From positions 34,731 through 98,730 of the forward strand of contig JAEZYE010000015.1 of NCBI GenBank assembly GCA_023419315.1: a stretch of DNA of 64,000 bases. Reading direction: 5' to 3'. The notes beneath the pieces were generated by a model that was not told the origin of the DNA, did not search any database, and was given only the letters and a program-made list of their open reading frames with translations. Both the position numbers and the translations under genes were made by a program. This document shows, piece after piece, positions 24,817 to 32,607 of the stretch (the first letter of the stretch is position 1; the number at the start of each line of letters is the position of its first letter). This stretch comes from Pseudomonadota bacterium (GTDB lineage Bacteria; Pseudomonadota; Gammaproteobacteria; Xanthomonadales; Xanthomonadaceae).

Positions 24817-26376
24817 ATGAATTCATCCATCGCGGAACTGACGCGGCGCGCCGAGCGTCATGCCGAGCAACAGGATTGGGCAAGCGCCCGGAGCATGTAC
24901 GAATCGGTGCTGGCGCAACAGCCAGACCACGCCGCCAGCCTGGTGCAGTTGTCGTACATCGCATCCCTGCAGGGCCAGTATCGCGCCGCACGCGATTACG
25001 CACTTCGCGCGCATTCCGCCAGGCCGCGGGATCCCGGCGTGGTGTCCGAACTGGTCAAGCGCCTGCGCACCTTCAACGAAGCCGAGGCGCTGCGCGACTG
25101 TCTGAAGCTGCTCGGTCCGCTGGATCGCATTCCGATCCCGCTTCTGATCGCGCTGGCCGCGCAGTTCAGCTATCTCAATGATCAAGAGTCGGCATTGCGC
25201 CTGCTCGACGAGGCAAAGCGCGCGGATCCCGACTTTCCGGCCACGCTGATGGCGCGCGCGCAGGTGCTGACCTATCTGGGGCGTTTCGCCGGTGCGGAGC
25301 AGGACCTGCAGCACGCGATTCGTCGCGCGCCGGAAATCGCCCAAAGCTGGTGGCTGATTTCGCGCCTGCGCAAGCAGAGTCCGAAGGCCAATCATATCGA
25401 CCGGATTCGTCGGTTGCTGGGCGCAGGCAACCGCAATGCCAATGACGTTGCGCTGCTGGCGTACGCATTGCACAAGGAACTGGATGATGTCGGCGACATC
25501 GCGGGCGCAGCAGAAGCGTTGACGCTGGCCTGCCGGGCCAAGCGCTCGACCTTGCGCTATCAGAGCGATGAATCGGTCCGGCTCGTGGATGCATTGATCC
25601 AGTCGCCGGTTTCCGCTCCGGACGCCTCCGACACGCAGACAGGCAGGACGCCGGTTTTCATCCTCGGCATGCATCGCTCCGGCACCACCTTGCTGGAACA
25701 ATTGCTGGATGGACACGACGACGTGCAAGGCGTTGGCGAGTTGTACGACTTCACCGTGCAGATGCGCTGGGCCACCGACTACCACTGTCGCGGCGTCATC
25801 GACGAAACCCTCGTCAGTCGTGCCGCTGCGGGCGTGGATTTCGCCGGCGTCGGAGCGGGTTATCTCGAAAAGATGGAATGGCGATTGGGCAGGGCGCGTT
25901 GCTTTACCGACAAGCTGCCATCGAACTTCCTCAACATCGGCTACATCTGCCAGGCCTTGCCGCAGGCGCGCATCCTCCATATGGTGCGCGACCCCATCGA
26001 GGTGTGTTTTTCCAACCTGCGCGAACTGTTTTCCGACGCGAATCCGTATTCGTACGACCAGCGCGAACTCGCCCTTTACTACCGCCAGTACGAACGCCTG
26101 ATGGACCACTGGCGTGCAGCGTATCCGGGCCGCATCCTCGACGTGGACTACCGGCGGCTCACTCGCGACACGGAAACGGTCCTGCGCGAGGTGGCGGAAT
26201 TCTGCGGACTGCCGTTCCAGCCCAGCATGCTGTCGCTGCAGGAACGCACGCGCGGCGTGGCGACGGCCAGCGCCGTACAGGTCCGCAACCAGGTGGTGGC
26301 ACTGGAAAAGCCGAAGTGGGCGCCCTATGAGTCATACCTGCATCCGTTGATCCGGGGCTTGTCCGGGGCCGCTTAA
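24817..26376 (+). CDS. TPR-repeat sulfotransferase (module 2)
   Basis: The 519-residue protein has N-terminal TPR-like helices (about residues 1-265) and a PAPS-dependent sulfotransferase domain with HRSGTTL at 286-292 and RDPIEVCFS at 391-399. The shared DKLPxN block is present. It is a paralogue of 19674-21245, with the same gene order behind an Oar-like receptor. The ATG at 24817 starts just after the receptor's terminator; TATCAT six bases upstream could be a -10 box for a leaderless transcript. The acceptor is unknown. Confidence 0.88.
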   Translation: MNSSIAELTRRAERHAEQQDWASARSMYESVLAQQPDHAASLVQLSYIASLQGQYRAARDYALRAHSARPRDPGVVSELVKRLRTFNEAEALRDCLKLLGPLDRIPIPLLIALAAQFSYLNDQESALRLLDEAKRADPDFPATLMARAQVLTYLGRFAGAEQDLQHAIRRAPEIAQSWWLISRLRKQSPKANHIDRIRRLLGAGNRNANDVALLAYALHKELDDVGDIAGAAEALTLACRAKRSTLRYQSDESVRLVDALIQSPVSAPDASDTQTGRTPVFILGMHRSGTTLLEQLLDGHDDVQGVGELYDFTVQMRWATDYHCRGVIDETLVSRAAAGVDFAGVGAGYLEKMEWRLGRARCFTDKLPSNFLNIGYICQALPQARILHMVRDPIEVCFSNLRELFSDANPYSYDQRELALYYRQYERLMDHWRAAYPGRILDVDYRRLTRDTETVLREVAEFCGLPFQPSMLSLQERTRGVATASAVQVRNQVVALEKPKWAPYESYLHPLIRGLSGAA

Positions 26377-26407
26377 ACCATTCGGCCGGCCGCCACATCC
26401 AAGGGAT

Positions 26408-26998
26408 ATGCTCAACGCCGCCGTGACCGACCTGATGACCGAATCGACCGCTGCGGCGGCCGCCGAGACCGACCACGCGCTGGTGCGTGCGGCCAGTGGC
26501 GGCGACATGCGCGCGTTCGAGGCCATTTACCGCCGCCACGTGGGCCGCATCCATGGCGTCATCACCCGGCTGGTAGGCGGACAGGGCGTGCGTGCGGATG
26601 ACCTGACACAGGAAGCATTCGTCCGGGCATGGCAGGCACTGCCGCAGTTCCGGTTCGAAAGCGCCTTCGCCACCTGGCTGCATCGGCTGGCGGTCAACAC
26701 CGCGCTGATGGAACTGCGTTCACGCCGTGCGCAACCTCAGTTCGATGCCGATGAAGACCGGCTGGACGATTTGGGAATGGCGGATTCGGCCGGCCAGAAC
26801 ACCGCCCTTTCGATGGATCTGGAGCGCGCCGTGGCGACCTTGCCGCCACGTGCCCGCGCGGTCCTCGTGCTTTACGACGTGGAAGGCTGGAAACACGAAG
26901 AAATCGCCACCGAACTCGGCATGGCGGTCGGCAGTTCCAAGGCGCAGTTGCATCGCGCACGGCAACTGCTGCGGGACAGATTGGGAGTACAGGCATGA
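26408..26998 (+). CDS. ECF-family RNA polymerase sigma factor
   Basis: The 196-residue protein has sigma region 2 (about residues 36-104, with DDLTQEAFVRAWQAL) and region 4 with its helix-turn-helix (about 145-192, GWKHEEIATELGMAVG). It would direct RNA polymerase to a small regulon. Its stop overlaps the next start (ATGA), and that gene encodes a one-helix membrane protein likely to act as the anti-sigma factor. The first ATG at 26408 has AGGG very close to it; an ATG at 26435 is an alternative. Confidence 0.92.
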   Translation: MLNAAVTDLMTESTAAAAAETDHALVRAASGGDMRAFEAIYRRHVGRIHGVITRLVGGQGVRADDLTQEAFVRAWQALPQFRFESAFATWLHRLAVNTALMELRSRRAQPQFDADEDRLDDLGMADSAGQNTALSMDLERAVATLPPRARAVLVLYDVEGWKHEEIATELGMAVGSSKAQLHRARQLLRDRLGVQA

Positions 26999-27468
26999 AC
27001 GAAAACGACGAATCGCTGCGCTGGAGCCTTCGGGCGCTCCGCCGTGAACAGCAGCCCGCACAGGATCTCTGGTCCGGAATTGCTGCGCGCATCGAGGCAC
27101 TGCCTCAGGTGGCCCCGGCTCGACGCAGGCAGACGCCCATGCAACGGTTCGCGCCCTGGGCCATGGCCGCCAGCATCGTATTGACCGTGGGCCTGGTCTG
27201 GCAGGGCAGCCTGCCGCAGTCCGGCCAGGGGCCGATCATCCAGCAGGAGGCCGCGTCGCTGACCCGTGATTACCAGGGCGCGCTGGCCCAGCTGCAAGGC
27301 GCGGAAGCCCACCCCGAACTGGGCGGCGCCTTGCAGGAGCTGGATCGCAGTGCCGCCCAGATCCGCGAAGCACTCGCCCACGACCCGAACGCACGCTTCC
27401 TGCTGGAACAGCTGCGACGCACCTATGCCAAACGCCTCGCGCTGACCCAGCGCGCGGTCATGACCTGA
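26995..27468 (+). CDS. Single-pass membrane protein, probable anti-sigma factor
   Basis: The 157-residue protein has a cytoplasmic-type N-terminus containing WSLRALRREQQPAQDLW, one membrane helix (about residues 54-70) and a helical periplasmic part. The ATGA overlap with the ECF sigma gene and this topology suggest an anti-sigma factor. No zinc-binding HxxxCxxC motif is present, so it is not a ZAS-type anti-sigma; the role is inferred from context. Confidence 0.7.
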   Translation: MNENDESLRWSLRALRREQQPAQDLWSGIAARIEALPQVAPARRRQTPMQRFAPWAMAASIVLTVGLVWQGSLPQSGQGPIIQQEAASLTRDYQGALAQLQGAEAHPELGGALQELDRSAAQIREALAHDPNARFLLEQLRRTYAKRLALTQRAVMT

Positions 27469-27485
27469 AGACCAGGAGCCTTCCC

Positions 27486-28379
27486 ATGCGTGTATTCAAA
27501 ACTTCCTTGTTGCTGGCGGCGCTACTGGTCGCATGCCCCGCGCTTGCCGGCACTCCGATCAACGAAAGCCGCCCGCTGGATCCGCGTGGGCGTATCGACG
27601 TCAGCAATCTCAAGGGCAGCATCCAGGTGCGTGCCTGGGACAAGCCGGAAGTCCGCATCACCGGCACGCTGGGTGACGGCGTGGAACGCTTGCGCGTGGA
27701 AGGCGGCGGTGAACACCTCGACATCGAAGTCGAGTATCCCGAGAGCAACTGGGGCGGTCGCAAGAGTGGTCCGACCGATCTCCAGTTGATGGTGCCGTTG
27801 CGGGCGGATCTGGACATCGAGTCCGTCGCCGCCGATGTGGATGTCGAAGGCGTCGCTTCGGGCGAGTTGTCCATCGAGTCGGTCAGCGGCAGCGTCGTCG
27901 CCGTCGGTGCGCCCAAGGTGGCGGACATCAGCTCGGTGAGCGGAAGCCTGCAACTGACCTTGAACAGCGCCGACGTGGACGCGGAAACAGTCAGCGGTGA
28001 CCTCAACCTGCGTGGTCGCCTCAACGGAGAGGTCAACGCCGAGACCGTTTCCGGCGCGATCACGATCGCTGTGAACAATGAGCGGGTGCGCGAGCTTTCG
28101 GCGAATACGGTCAGCGGCAATGTGCGGGTCACGACCGGGTTGGAACCGCGCGGCGAAATCCGGATGGAAACCGTGAGCGGAAATGTCCTGCTTGTCCTGC
28201 CCAAGGATTTGTCGGCCTCCGTCCACGCCGAGACGTTCAGTGGGGTTCTCAGTGCACCCGGAGTAAAGGTCGAAAAGAGGAACGGCCCGGGCGCCAGTTT
28301 CCAGAAGCGTTACGGCAACGGCGAAGGCGACATCCGCATCGAGACGTTCTCAGGCAAGGCGGAGCTTCGCCTGGAGTAA
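27486..28379 (+). CDS. DUF4097-family secreted beta-repeat protein
   Basis: The 297-residue protein has a signal peptide (about residues 1-22) and then a regular run of short beta repeats with the recurring VSG/ETVSG pattern, typical of DUF4097 (beta-solenoid, adhesin-like). It is probably periplasmic or surface-exposed; the function is unknown. A GGAG before the ATG at 27486 fixes the start. It lies 17 bases after the putative anti-sigma gene, so the three genes likely form one operon and this protein may be its output or sensor. Confidence 0.83.
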   Translation: MRVFKTSLLLAALLVACPALAGTPINESRPLDPRGRIDVSNLKGSIQVRAWDKPEVRITGTLGDGVERLRVEGGGEHLDIEVEYPESNWGGRKSGPTDLQLMVPLRADLDIESVAADVDVEGVASGELSIESVSGSVVAVGAPKVADISSVSGSLQLTLNSADVDAETVSGDLNLRGRLNGEVNAETVSGAITIAVNNERVRELSANTVSGNVRVTTGLEPRGEIRMETVSGNVLLVLPKDLSASVHAETFSGVLSAPGVKVEKRNGPGASFQKRYGNGEGDIRIETFSGKAELRLE

Positions 28380-28398
28380 CCGCAAGGATACAGCCGAT

Positions 28399-28430
28399 GA
28401 AAAAGGCCGCGCATTGCGCGGCCTTTTTTT
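28399..28430. terminator. Bidirectional intrinsic terminator between convergent genes
   Basis: AAAAAGGCCGCGC and GCGCGGCCTTTTTTT form a long stem around the loop ATT, with A and T tracts on both sides. It can end both the DUF4097 operon (plus strand) and the gene at 28453-29331 (minus strand). Confidence 0.92.
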
Positions 28431-28452
28431 CGAGAGATTGCGGGACGCGGAA

Positions 28453-29331
28453 TCAGAGATCCTGTTCGTACCGGACGTAGGGAACAGTTCCTTCTTCGGC
28501 ATTTTCGTTGGTCAGCGAAAACGGATTCTTGCCGCGGCTGATCACATTCTCGGCGCCGACCGTGAGCTGACCGCTCCACGGCGTGCGCCAGGTGAGGCCC
28601 AGACCCAATCCTTCCCATTTGCCGGGCTGGCCGGGAACATCGACGACGCGACCGATGATATTGGCGCTGAAAGGACCGTAGCCGCCGCCCACGGTGATGC
28701 TCTTGCTGTTGAAGCGATCCGCCAGTGCGGGCAGATCCGAAGCCGGTACCAGACGCGCCTTGGCGACGGTGCCGCCGATCGAAACGAAACCTTCGCGGCC
28801 GATGTTCTTTTCTCCGAATACGGCCAGATCGTTCTGTTCGACGCGGCTGCCCGCTGTCTTGCCCGAGGTCAACCACGCGGGAAGGGTATCGCGACCGCTA
28901 CCGGCCGAAACGCCGAGGCGACCGCCCGGTCGCGTAAGGGTAGCGCCCGCGCTCAGGCGCTGGCTGCCGTGAGCGGCTTCATCGTCGTCCAGCGCCGCCA
29001 GCATGCAATGGCTGGCCAGGCTGCCGATGTTGCCCACGATGCCGGTGCGGCGATTGCAGACCAGGCCCAAGGAGTCGCCGGCGTCCAGACCGAATGCGGC
29101 ATCCAGCGTGTTGCTGCCGAAACGCCAGCGTGCGCCTGCAGCTGCTTCGCCGGTAGGTTCGAGGAGCAGCACGGCTTCGACTTTGCCGTTGCTGTTGTTG
29201 AGGATGGGAAGCGCTGTGGGCGCGGAGCGATCCGGTTTCTTCGACTGCGGTTTGTTCTGCGCGTGCGCGCCCGCCGCTACGCCCAGGGCGAGCAGAAGAG
29301 CTAGCGGTAGTCGCAGATGACGCAGTTTCAT
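28453..29331 (-). CDS. Exported protein of unknown function, possible outer-membrane barrel
   Basis: I do not recognise this 292-residue protein. It begins with a clear signal peptide (cleavage likely after AHA, residue 24) and continues as alternating short Gly-rich amphipathic strands (WRFGSN, SITVGGGYG, GLGLTWRTPW), ending in ...VRYEQDL. This suggests a small beta-barrel or beta-rich envelope protein. It is transcribed alone from a likely promoter at 29386-29414 and ends at the bidirectional terminator. Confidence 0.75.
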   Translation of the reverse strand: MKLRHLRLPLALLLALGVAAGAHAQNKPQSKKPDRSAPTALPILNNSNGKVEAVLLLEPTGEAAAGARWRFGSNTLDAAFGLDAGDSLGLVCNRRTGIVGNIGSLASHCMLAALDDDEAAHGSQRLSAGATLTRPGGRLGVSAGSGRDTLPAWLTSGKTAGSRVEQNDLAVFGEKNIGREGFVSIGGTVAKARLVPASDLPALADRFNSKSITVGGGYGPFSANIIGRVVDVPGQPGKWEGLGLGLTWRTPWSGQLTVGAENVISRGKNPFSLTNENAEEGTVPYVRYEQDL

Positions 29332-29385
29332 GGCTCGCTTCAGACTCCGATGGCTGAGACGGAGTTCCCTCCCGAAGGGGAACCG

Positions 29386-29414
29386 ATGCTATGCCGTTTA
29401 TGTTTCTTTAACAA
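29386..29414 (-). promoter_or_regulatory. Predicted promoter of the exported protein gene
   Basis: On the minus strand TTGTTA (29414-29409), a 17-base spacer and TAGCAT (29391-29386) form a sigma-70-like promoter about 55 bases before the ATG at 29331. Confidence 0.5.
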
Positions 29415-29446
29415 GTCCCCACACGCGCGCAAACCCACGATACACC

Positions 29447-30343
29447 TTACTGGAGCCTGTCTGGCGCCTCCAATCCGACAGGCGGTTGGACAAAGAGTTC
29501 CCGGATTTGATTGGTGTCAAATTGGTATTTCTGGCCGCAGAACTCGCAGCGGACTTCGGCCACACCTTCATTCAGAGCGGCGGTGGCCTCTTCCTCGCCG
29601 AGCGATTGCAACATCCCGGCGACGCGTTCGCGCGAACAGGAGCAGGCGAAACGCAGCTCCCGCGCTGCCATCAGTTCCGGAACTTCCTCATGGAAGAGGC
29701 GGTGCATCAATGCGCCCGGTGCGGTAGCCAGCAGTTCTTCTTCGCCCACGGTCTCGAACAGGGCGCCGGCGCGGTTCCAGCCGTCGGCGTCGCCCTCGTC
29801 GCCCGGCAGCTTCTGCAGCATCAGTCCGGCGGCGCGTTCCCCGTCGCTGGCCAGGAGCAGGCGGGTCGGCAACTGTTCGGACTGACGGAAATAGTCCTCG
29901 AACACCTCGGCCAGCGTCGCCGACTGCAGGTTCACCAGGCTCTGGTATCGCTGCGGCTCACGCGGATCCAGTCCGGGATTCTCGATCGTGATGGCCAGCA
30001 GCGCGTCGTCGCCCAGCATCGACAGATCACGCGGGGCGTCCTTCCCGTCTTCCAGCTGTGCGATTCCGCGCAGCGTGCCTGCTGCCGTGCATTCGGCGAA
30101 CAGTGTCCGCAGCGGACCCTTGCTGCGCAGCTGCACGGAAAGGCGGCCGTCGACCTTGGTGTGTCCGGTGAAGAGCACGGCCGCGGCGCACGCCTGGCCC
30201 AGCAGTTCGGTGGCCGCGGGAGGATAGGCCTGATGCGCGAGCAGCTCCCGCCAGCTGGCATCGATATGCACGAGAACGCCCCGCACGCCCGCTCCGGGCA
30301 GCAGGAAGCGGGTTTGCAGGTCATGGTCCTGATTGGGGTGCAC
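29447..30343 (-). CDS. hslO: Redox-regulated chaperone Hsp33
   Basis: Hsp33 is a cytoplasmic holdase that is switched on by oxidative unfolding. The 298-residue protein has the Hsp33 core and the C-terminal zinc switch, with cysteines C234 and C236 (CSC) and C266 and C269 (CEFC). The start is GTG at 30343, chosen because GGAG lies 7 bases upstream and the protein then begins MHPNQDHDLQTRF as expected. The longer open frame upstream is antisense to mtgA. It is divergent from mtgA with a 60-base gap. Confidence 0.95.
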   Translation of the reverse strand: MHPNQDHDLQTRFLLPGAGVRGVLVHIDASWRELLAHQAYPPAATELLGQACAAAVLFTGHTKVDGRLSVQLRSKGPLRTLFAECTAAGTLRGIAQLEDGKDAPRDLSMLGDDALLAITIENPGLDPREPQRYQSLVNLQSATLAEVFEDYFRQSEQLPTRLLLASDGERAAGLMLQKLPGDEGDADGWNRAGALFETVGEEELLATAPGALMHRLFHEEVPELMAARELRFACSCSRERVAGMLQSLGEEEATAALNEGVAEVRCEFCGQKYQFDTNQIRELFVQPPVGLEAPDRLQ

Positions 30344-30403
30344 GGCAACTCCGGATCGAATGTGCAGGGGATGCGGCGGCATCGGCATAATGCGGCCCCT
30401 GCG

Positions 30404-31183
30404 ATGAAGAAAATGGATGAAGCAACGATGGGGGCGAACGCAGCCTTCCACAAGACGGCGGGACCGCAAGGGAAGCGTCGCCGCTGGCTGCGATGGCTGC
30501 TGGCCTTGCCGTTCCTGTTCGCGGCGGGCAGTGCCTTGCAGGTGCTGGTGCTTCGCTTCGTGGACCCGCCTTTTTCGGCTTTCATGGTGGCGCGCCAGTT
30601 CGAGGCGTGGGGCGAGGGCGACTGGAAGATGCGCGTGGCCTATGACTGGCGCGACCTCGATCGCATCGCCGTGAGCCTGCCGGTGTCGGTGGTTGCGGCC
30701 GAGGATCAGAACTTCGCGCACCATTCCGGATTCGACTTCAAGGCGATCGAAAAGGCACGGGCCAGCAATGCCAAGGGGCGCCGTCTGCGCGGCGCCAGCA
30801 CGATCAGCCAGCAGGTCGCCAAGAACCTGTTCCTGTGGCAGGGCCAGAGCCGCCTGTCCCGATGGACGCGCAAGGGGCTGGAGGTCTGGTACACGCTGCT
30901 GATCGAAACGCTCTGGTCGAAGCAGCGCATCCTGGAGATGCACGTGAACGTGGCCGAGTTCGGCGACGGCGTTTACGGCGCGCAGGCGGCGGCGCGCCGC
31001 TTCTGGGGCAAGGACGCGGCCAGGCTGTCGCCGGCCGAAAGTGCGCGACTGGCGGCCGTGCTGCCGGCGCCGCGCCGCTACAACGCACGCAATCCCGGCC
31101 CCTATGTGCAGCGCCGCGCCAACTGGATCCAGCGCCAGGTGCGCCAGATTGGCGGCACCGCATACCTGGCTTCGCTGGAGTGA
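30404..31183 (+). CDS. mtgA: Monofunctional biosynthetic peptidoglycan transglycosylase
   Basis: MtgA polymerises lipid II into glycan strands at the outer face of the inner membrane. The 259-residue protein has one N-terminal membrane helix (about residues 29-50) and a GT51 domain with the catalytic Glu100 in AAEDQNFAHHSGFD and the conserved RGASTISQQVAKNLFLW block. No transpeptidase domain follows, so it is the monofunctional type. ATGs at 30404, 30413 and 30428 are all possible starts. The GT2 gene begins 4 bases after its stop. Confidence 0.94.
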   Translation: MKKMDEATMGANAAFHKTAGPQGKRRRWLRWLLALPFLFAAGSALQVLVLRFVDPPFSAFMVARQFEAWGEGDWKMRVAYDWRDLDRIAVSLPVSVVAAEDQNFAHHSGFDFKAIEKARASNAKGRRLRGASTISQQVAKNLFLWQGQSRLSRWTRKGLEVWYTLLIETLWSKQRILEMHVNVAEFGDGVYGAQAAARRFWGKDAARLSPAESARLAAVLPAPRRYNARNPGPYVQRRANWIQRQVRQIGGTAYLASLE

Positions 31184-31187
31184 CGCG

Positions 31188-32219
31188 ATGAGCCGGGATC
31201 TGCTGACCGTCGTCATCGCGGCGCGCAACGAAGAACGCAGCCTGCCGATGCTGCATCCGCGGCTGGCCAACGTGCTCGACCGCATGACCGACGTGCAGAC
31301 GCGCGTGCTGTACGTGGACGACGGCAGCGACGACGCGACCTGGGGTGTCATGGAAGCGATCGCGGTGCAGGATCCGCGCGTCTCGCTGTTGCGGCTGTCG
31401 AGGAACTTCGGGAAGGAAGCCGCGCTGACCGCGGGACTGGATCGCATCGAGCAAGGCGCGGTGTTGCTGCTGGACGCGGATGGACAGGATCCGCCGGAGA
31501 TGATTCCCCAGTTCGTCGAACGCTGGCGCCAAGGCTATGACAACGTCCACGGTCGCCGCAGCGAGCGTGATGGCGACAGTTGGTTGAAGCGCACGACCGC
31601 GCATGCGTTCTACCGCGTCATCGGCCGACTGTCGAAAACGCCGATTCCCGCCGATACAGGCGACTTCCGCCTGCTGTCGCCACGCGCGCTTGCCGCGTTG
31701 CGCCAGTTGCGCGAGCGCCACCGCTTCATGAAGGGGCTGTTCGGCTGGGTCGGCTACCGCCAGATCGCCATCGAATACCATCGCGCGCCGCGGCTGGCCG
31801 GGCAGAGCAACTTCGGCTTCTGGAAGCTGTGGAACTTCGCGCTCGAAGGCATCACCAGTTTTTCCACCGCGCCGCTGCGCGTGGCGACCTATCTGGGCGT
31901 CATGACCGCGCTGCTCGCGTTTGCATTTGCGGCCTGGGTGGTCATCAAGGCGATGCTGTGGGGCGACCCGGTCGCCGGGTGGCCGACGATGATGGCGGTC
32001 ATCCTGTTCCTGGGCGGCGTGCAGCTGGTGGCGCTGGGGCTGATCGGCGAGTACCTGGGCAGGCTTTACGAGGAATCCAAGCAGAGACCGCTTTATCTGG
32101 TCGACGTGTGGCAGGAGGCGGCGGCAGGAGTATCCTTGCCCGAACCCGATCGGCCCGCTGTTCCGGAAGGAGGCAGTCATGCGCACGGTTCGTCAGTTGC
32201 TTGGCGCGAAGAACCCTGA
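31188..32219 (+). CDS. Family 2 glycosyltransferase with two C-terminal membrane helices
   Basis: The 343-residue protein is a GT-A fold family 2 glycosyltransferase of the DPM1/GtrB/ArnC type. DDGSDD is at residues 44-49, the metal-binding DAD at 96-98, and GDFRLLS further on. Two membrane helices near residues 230-285 anchor it in the inner membrane. Such enzymes load a sugar onto undecaprenyl phosphate; the sugar is not predictable. GGAG inside the mtgA end supports the ATG at 31188. Its last 41 bases overlap the start of the CBS gene. Confidence 0.9.
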   Translation: MSRDLLTVVIAARNEERSLPMLHPRLANVLDRMTDVQTRVLYVDDGSDDATWGVMEAIAVQDPRVSLLRLSRNFGKEAALTAGLDRIEQGAVLLLDADGQDPPEMIPQFVERWRQGYDNVHGRRSERDGDSWLKRTTAHAFYRVIGRLSKTPIPADTGDFRLLSPRALAALRQLRERHRFMKGLFGWVGYRQIAIEYHRAPRLAGQSNFGFWKLWNFALEGITSFSTAPLRVATYLGVMTALLAFAFAAWVVIKAMLWGDPVAGWPTMMAVILFLGGVQLVALGLIGEYLGRLYEESKQRPLYLVDVWQEAAAGVSLPEPDRPAVPEGGSHAHGSSVAWREEP

Positions 32220-32607
32220 GGTCTTCGCGGTATCGCCCGATGATTCGGTCCTCGACGCCATCAAGCTGATGGCGCAGAAAAGTGTCGGCGCAGTCCTGGC
32301 CATGCACGGCGCGCGGCTCGCCGGCATCGTTTCCGAGCGCGACTACGCGCGCAAGGTCGTCCTGCAGGGACGTTCCTCATCCAACACGCCGGTGCGCGAC
32401 ATCATGACGTCGAAGGTCGTCACGGTGCGGCTGGATGATTCGGTCGATCGCTGCATGCAGATCGTCACCGAGCATCGCATTCGCCACTTGCCGGTCGTGG
32501 AGGACGAGCGCGTCATCGGCGTCATCTCGATCGGTGATCTCGTCAAGGCGGTGATCGAGGATCAACAACTCGAACTGGATCAACTGCAGCGCTACATCGC
32601 CAGCTGA
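32179..32607 (+). CDS. Two-CBS-domain protein
   Basis: The 142-residue protein consists of two CBS domains (about residues 8-62 and 75-132), which usually bind adenosine nucleotides as energy or redox sensors. It has no further domain. AAGGAGG at 32167-32173 is a near-perfect ribosome-binding site for the ATG at 32179, inside the end of the glycosyltransferase gene. Its stop codon directly abuts the stop of the convergent AsmA gene in the palindrome GCTGATCAGC (32603-32612). Confidence 0.92.
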   Translation: MRTVRQLLGAKNPEVFAVSPDDSVLDAIKLMAQKSVGAVLAMHGARLAGIVSERDYARKVVLQGRSSSNTPVRDIMTSKVVTVRLDDSVDRCMQIVTEHRIRHLPVVEDERVIGVISIGDLVKAVIEDQQLELDQLQRYIAS

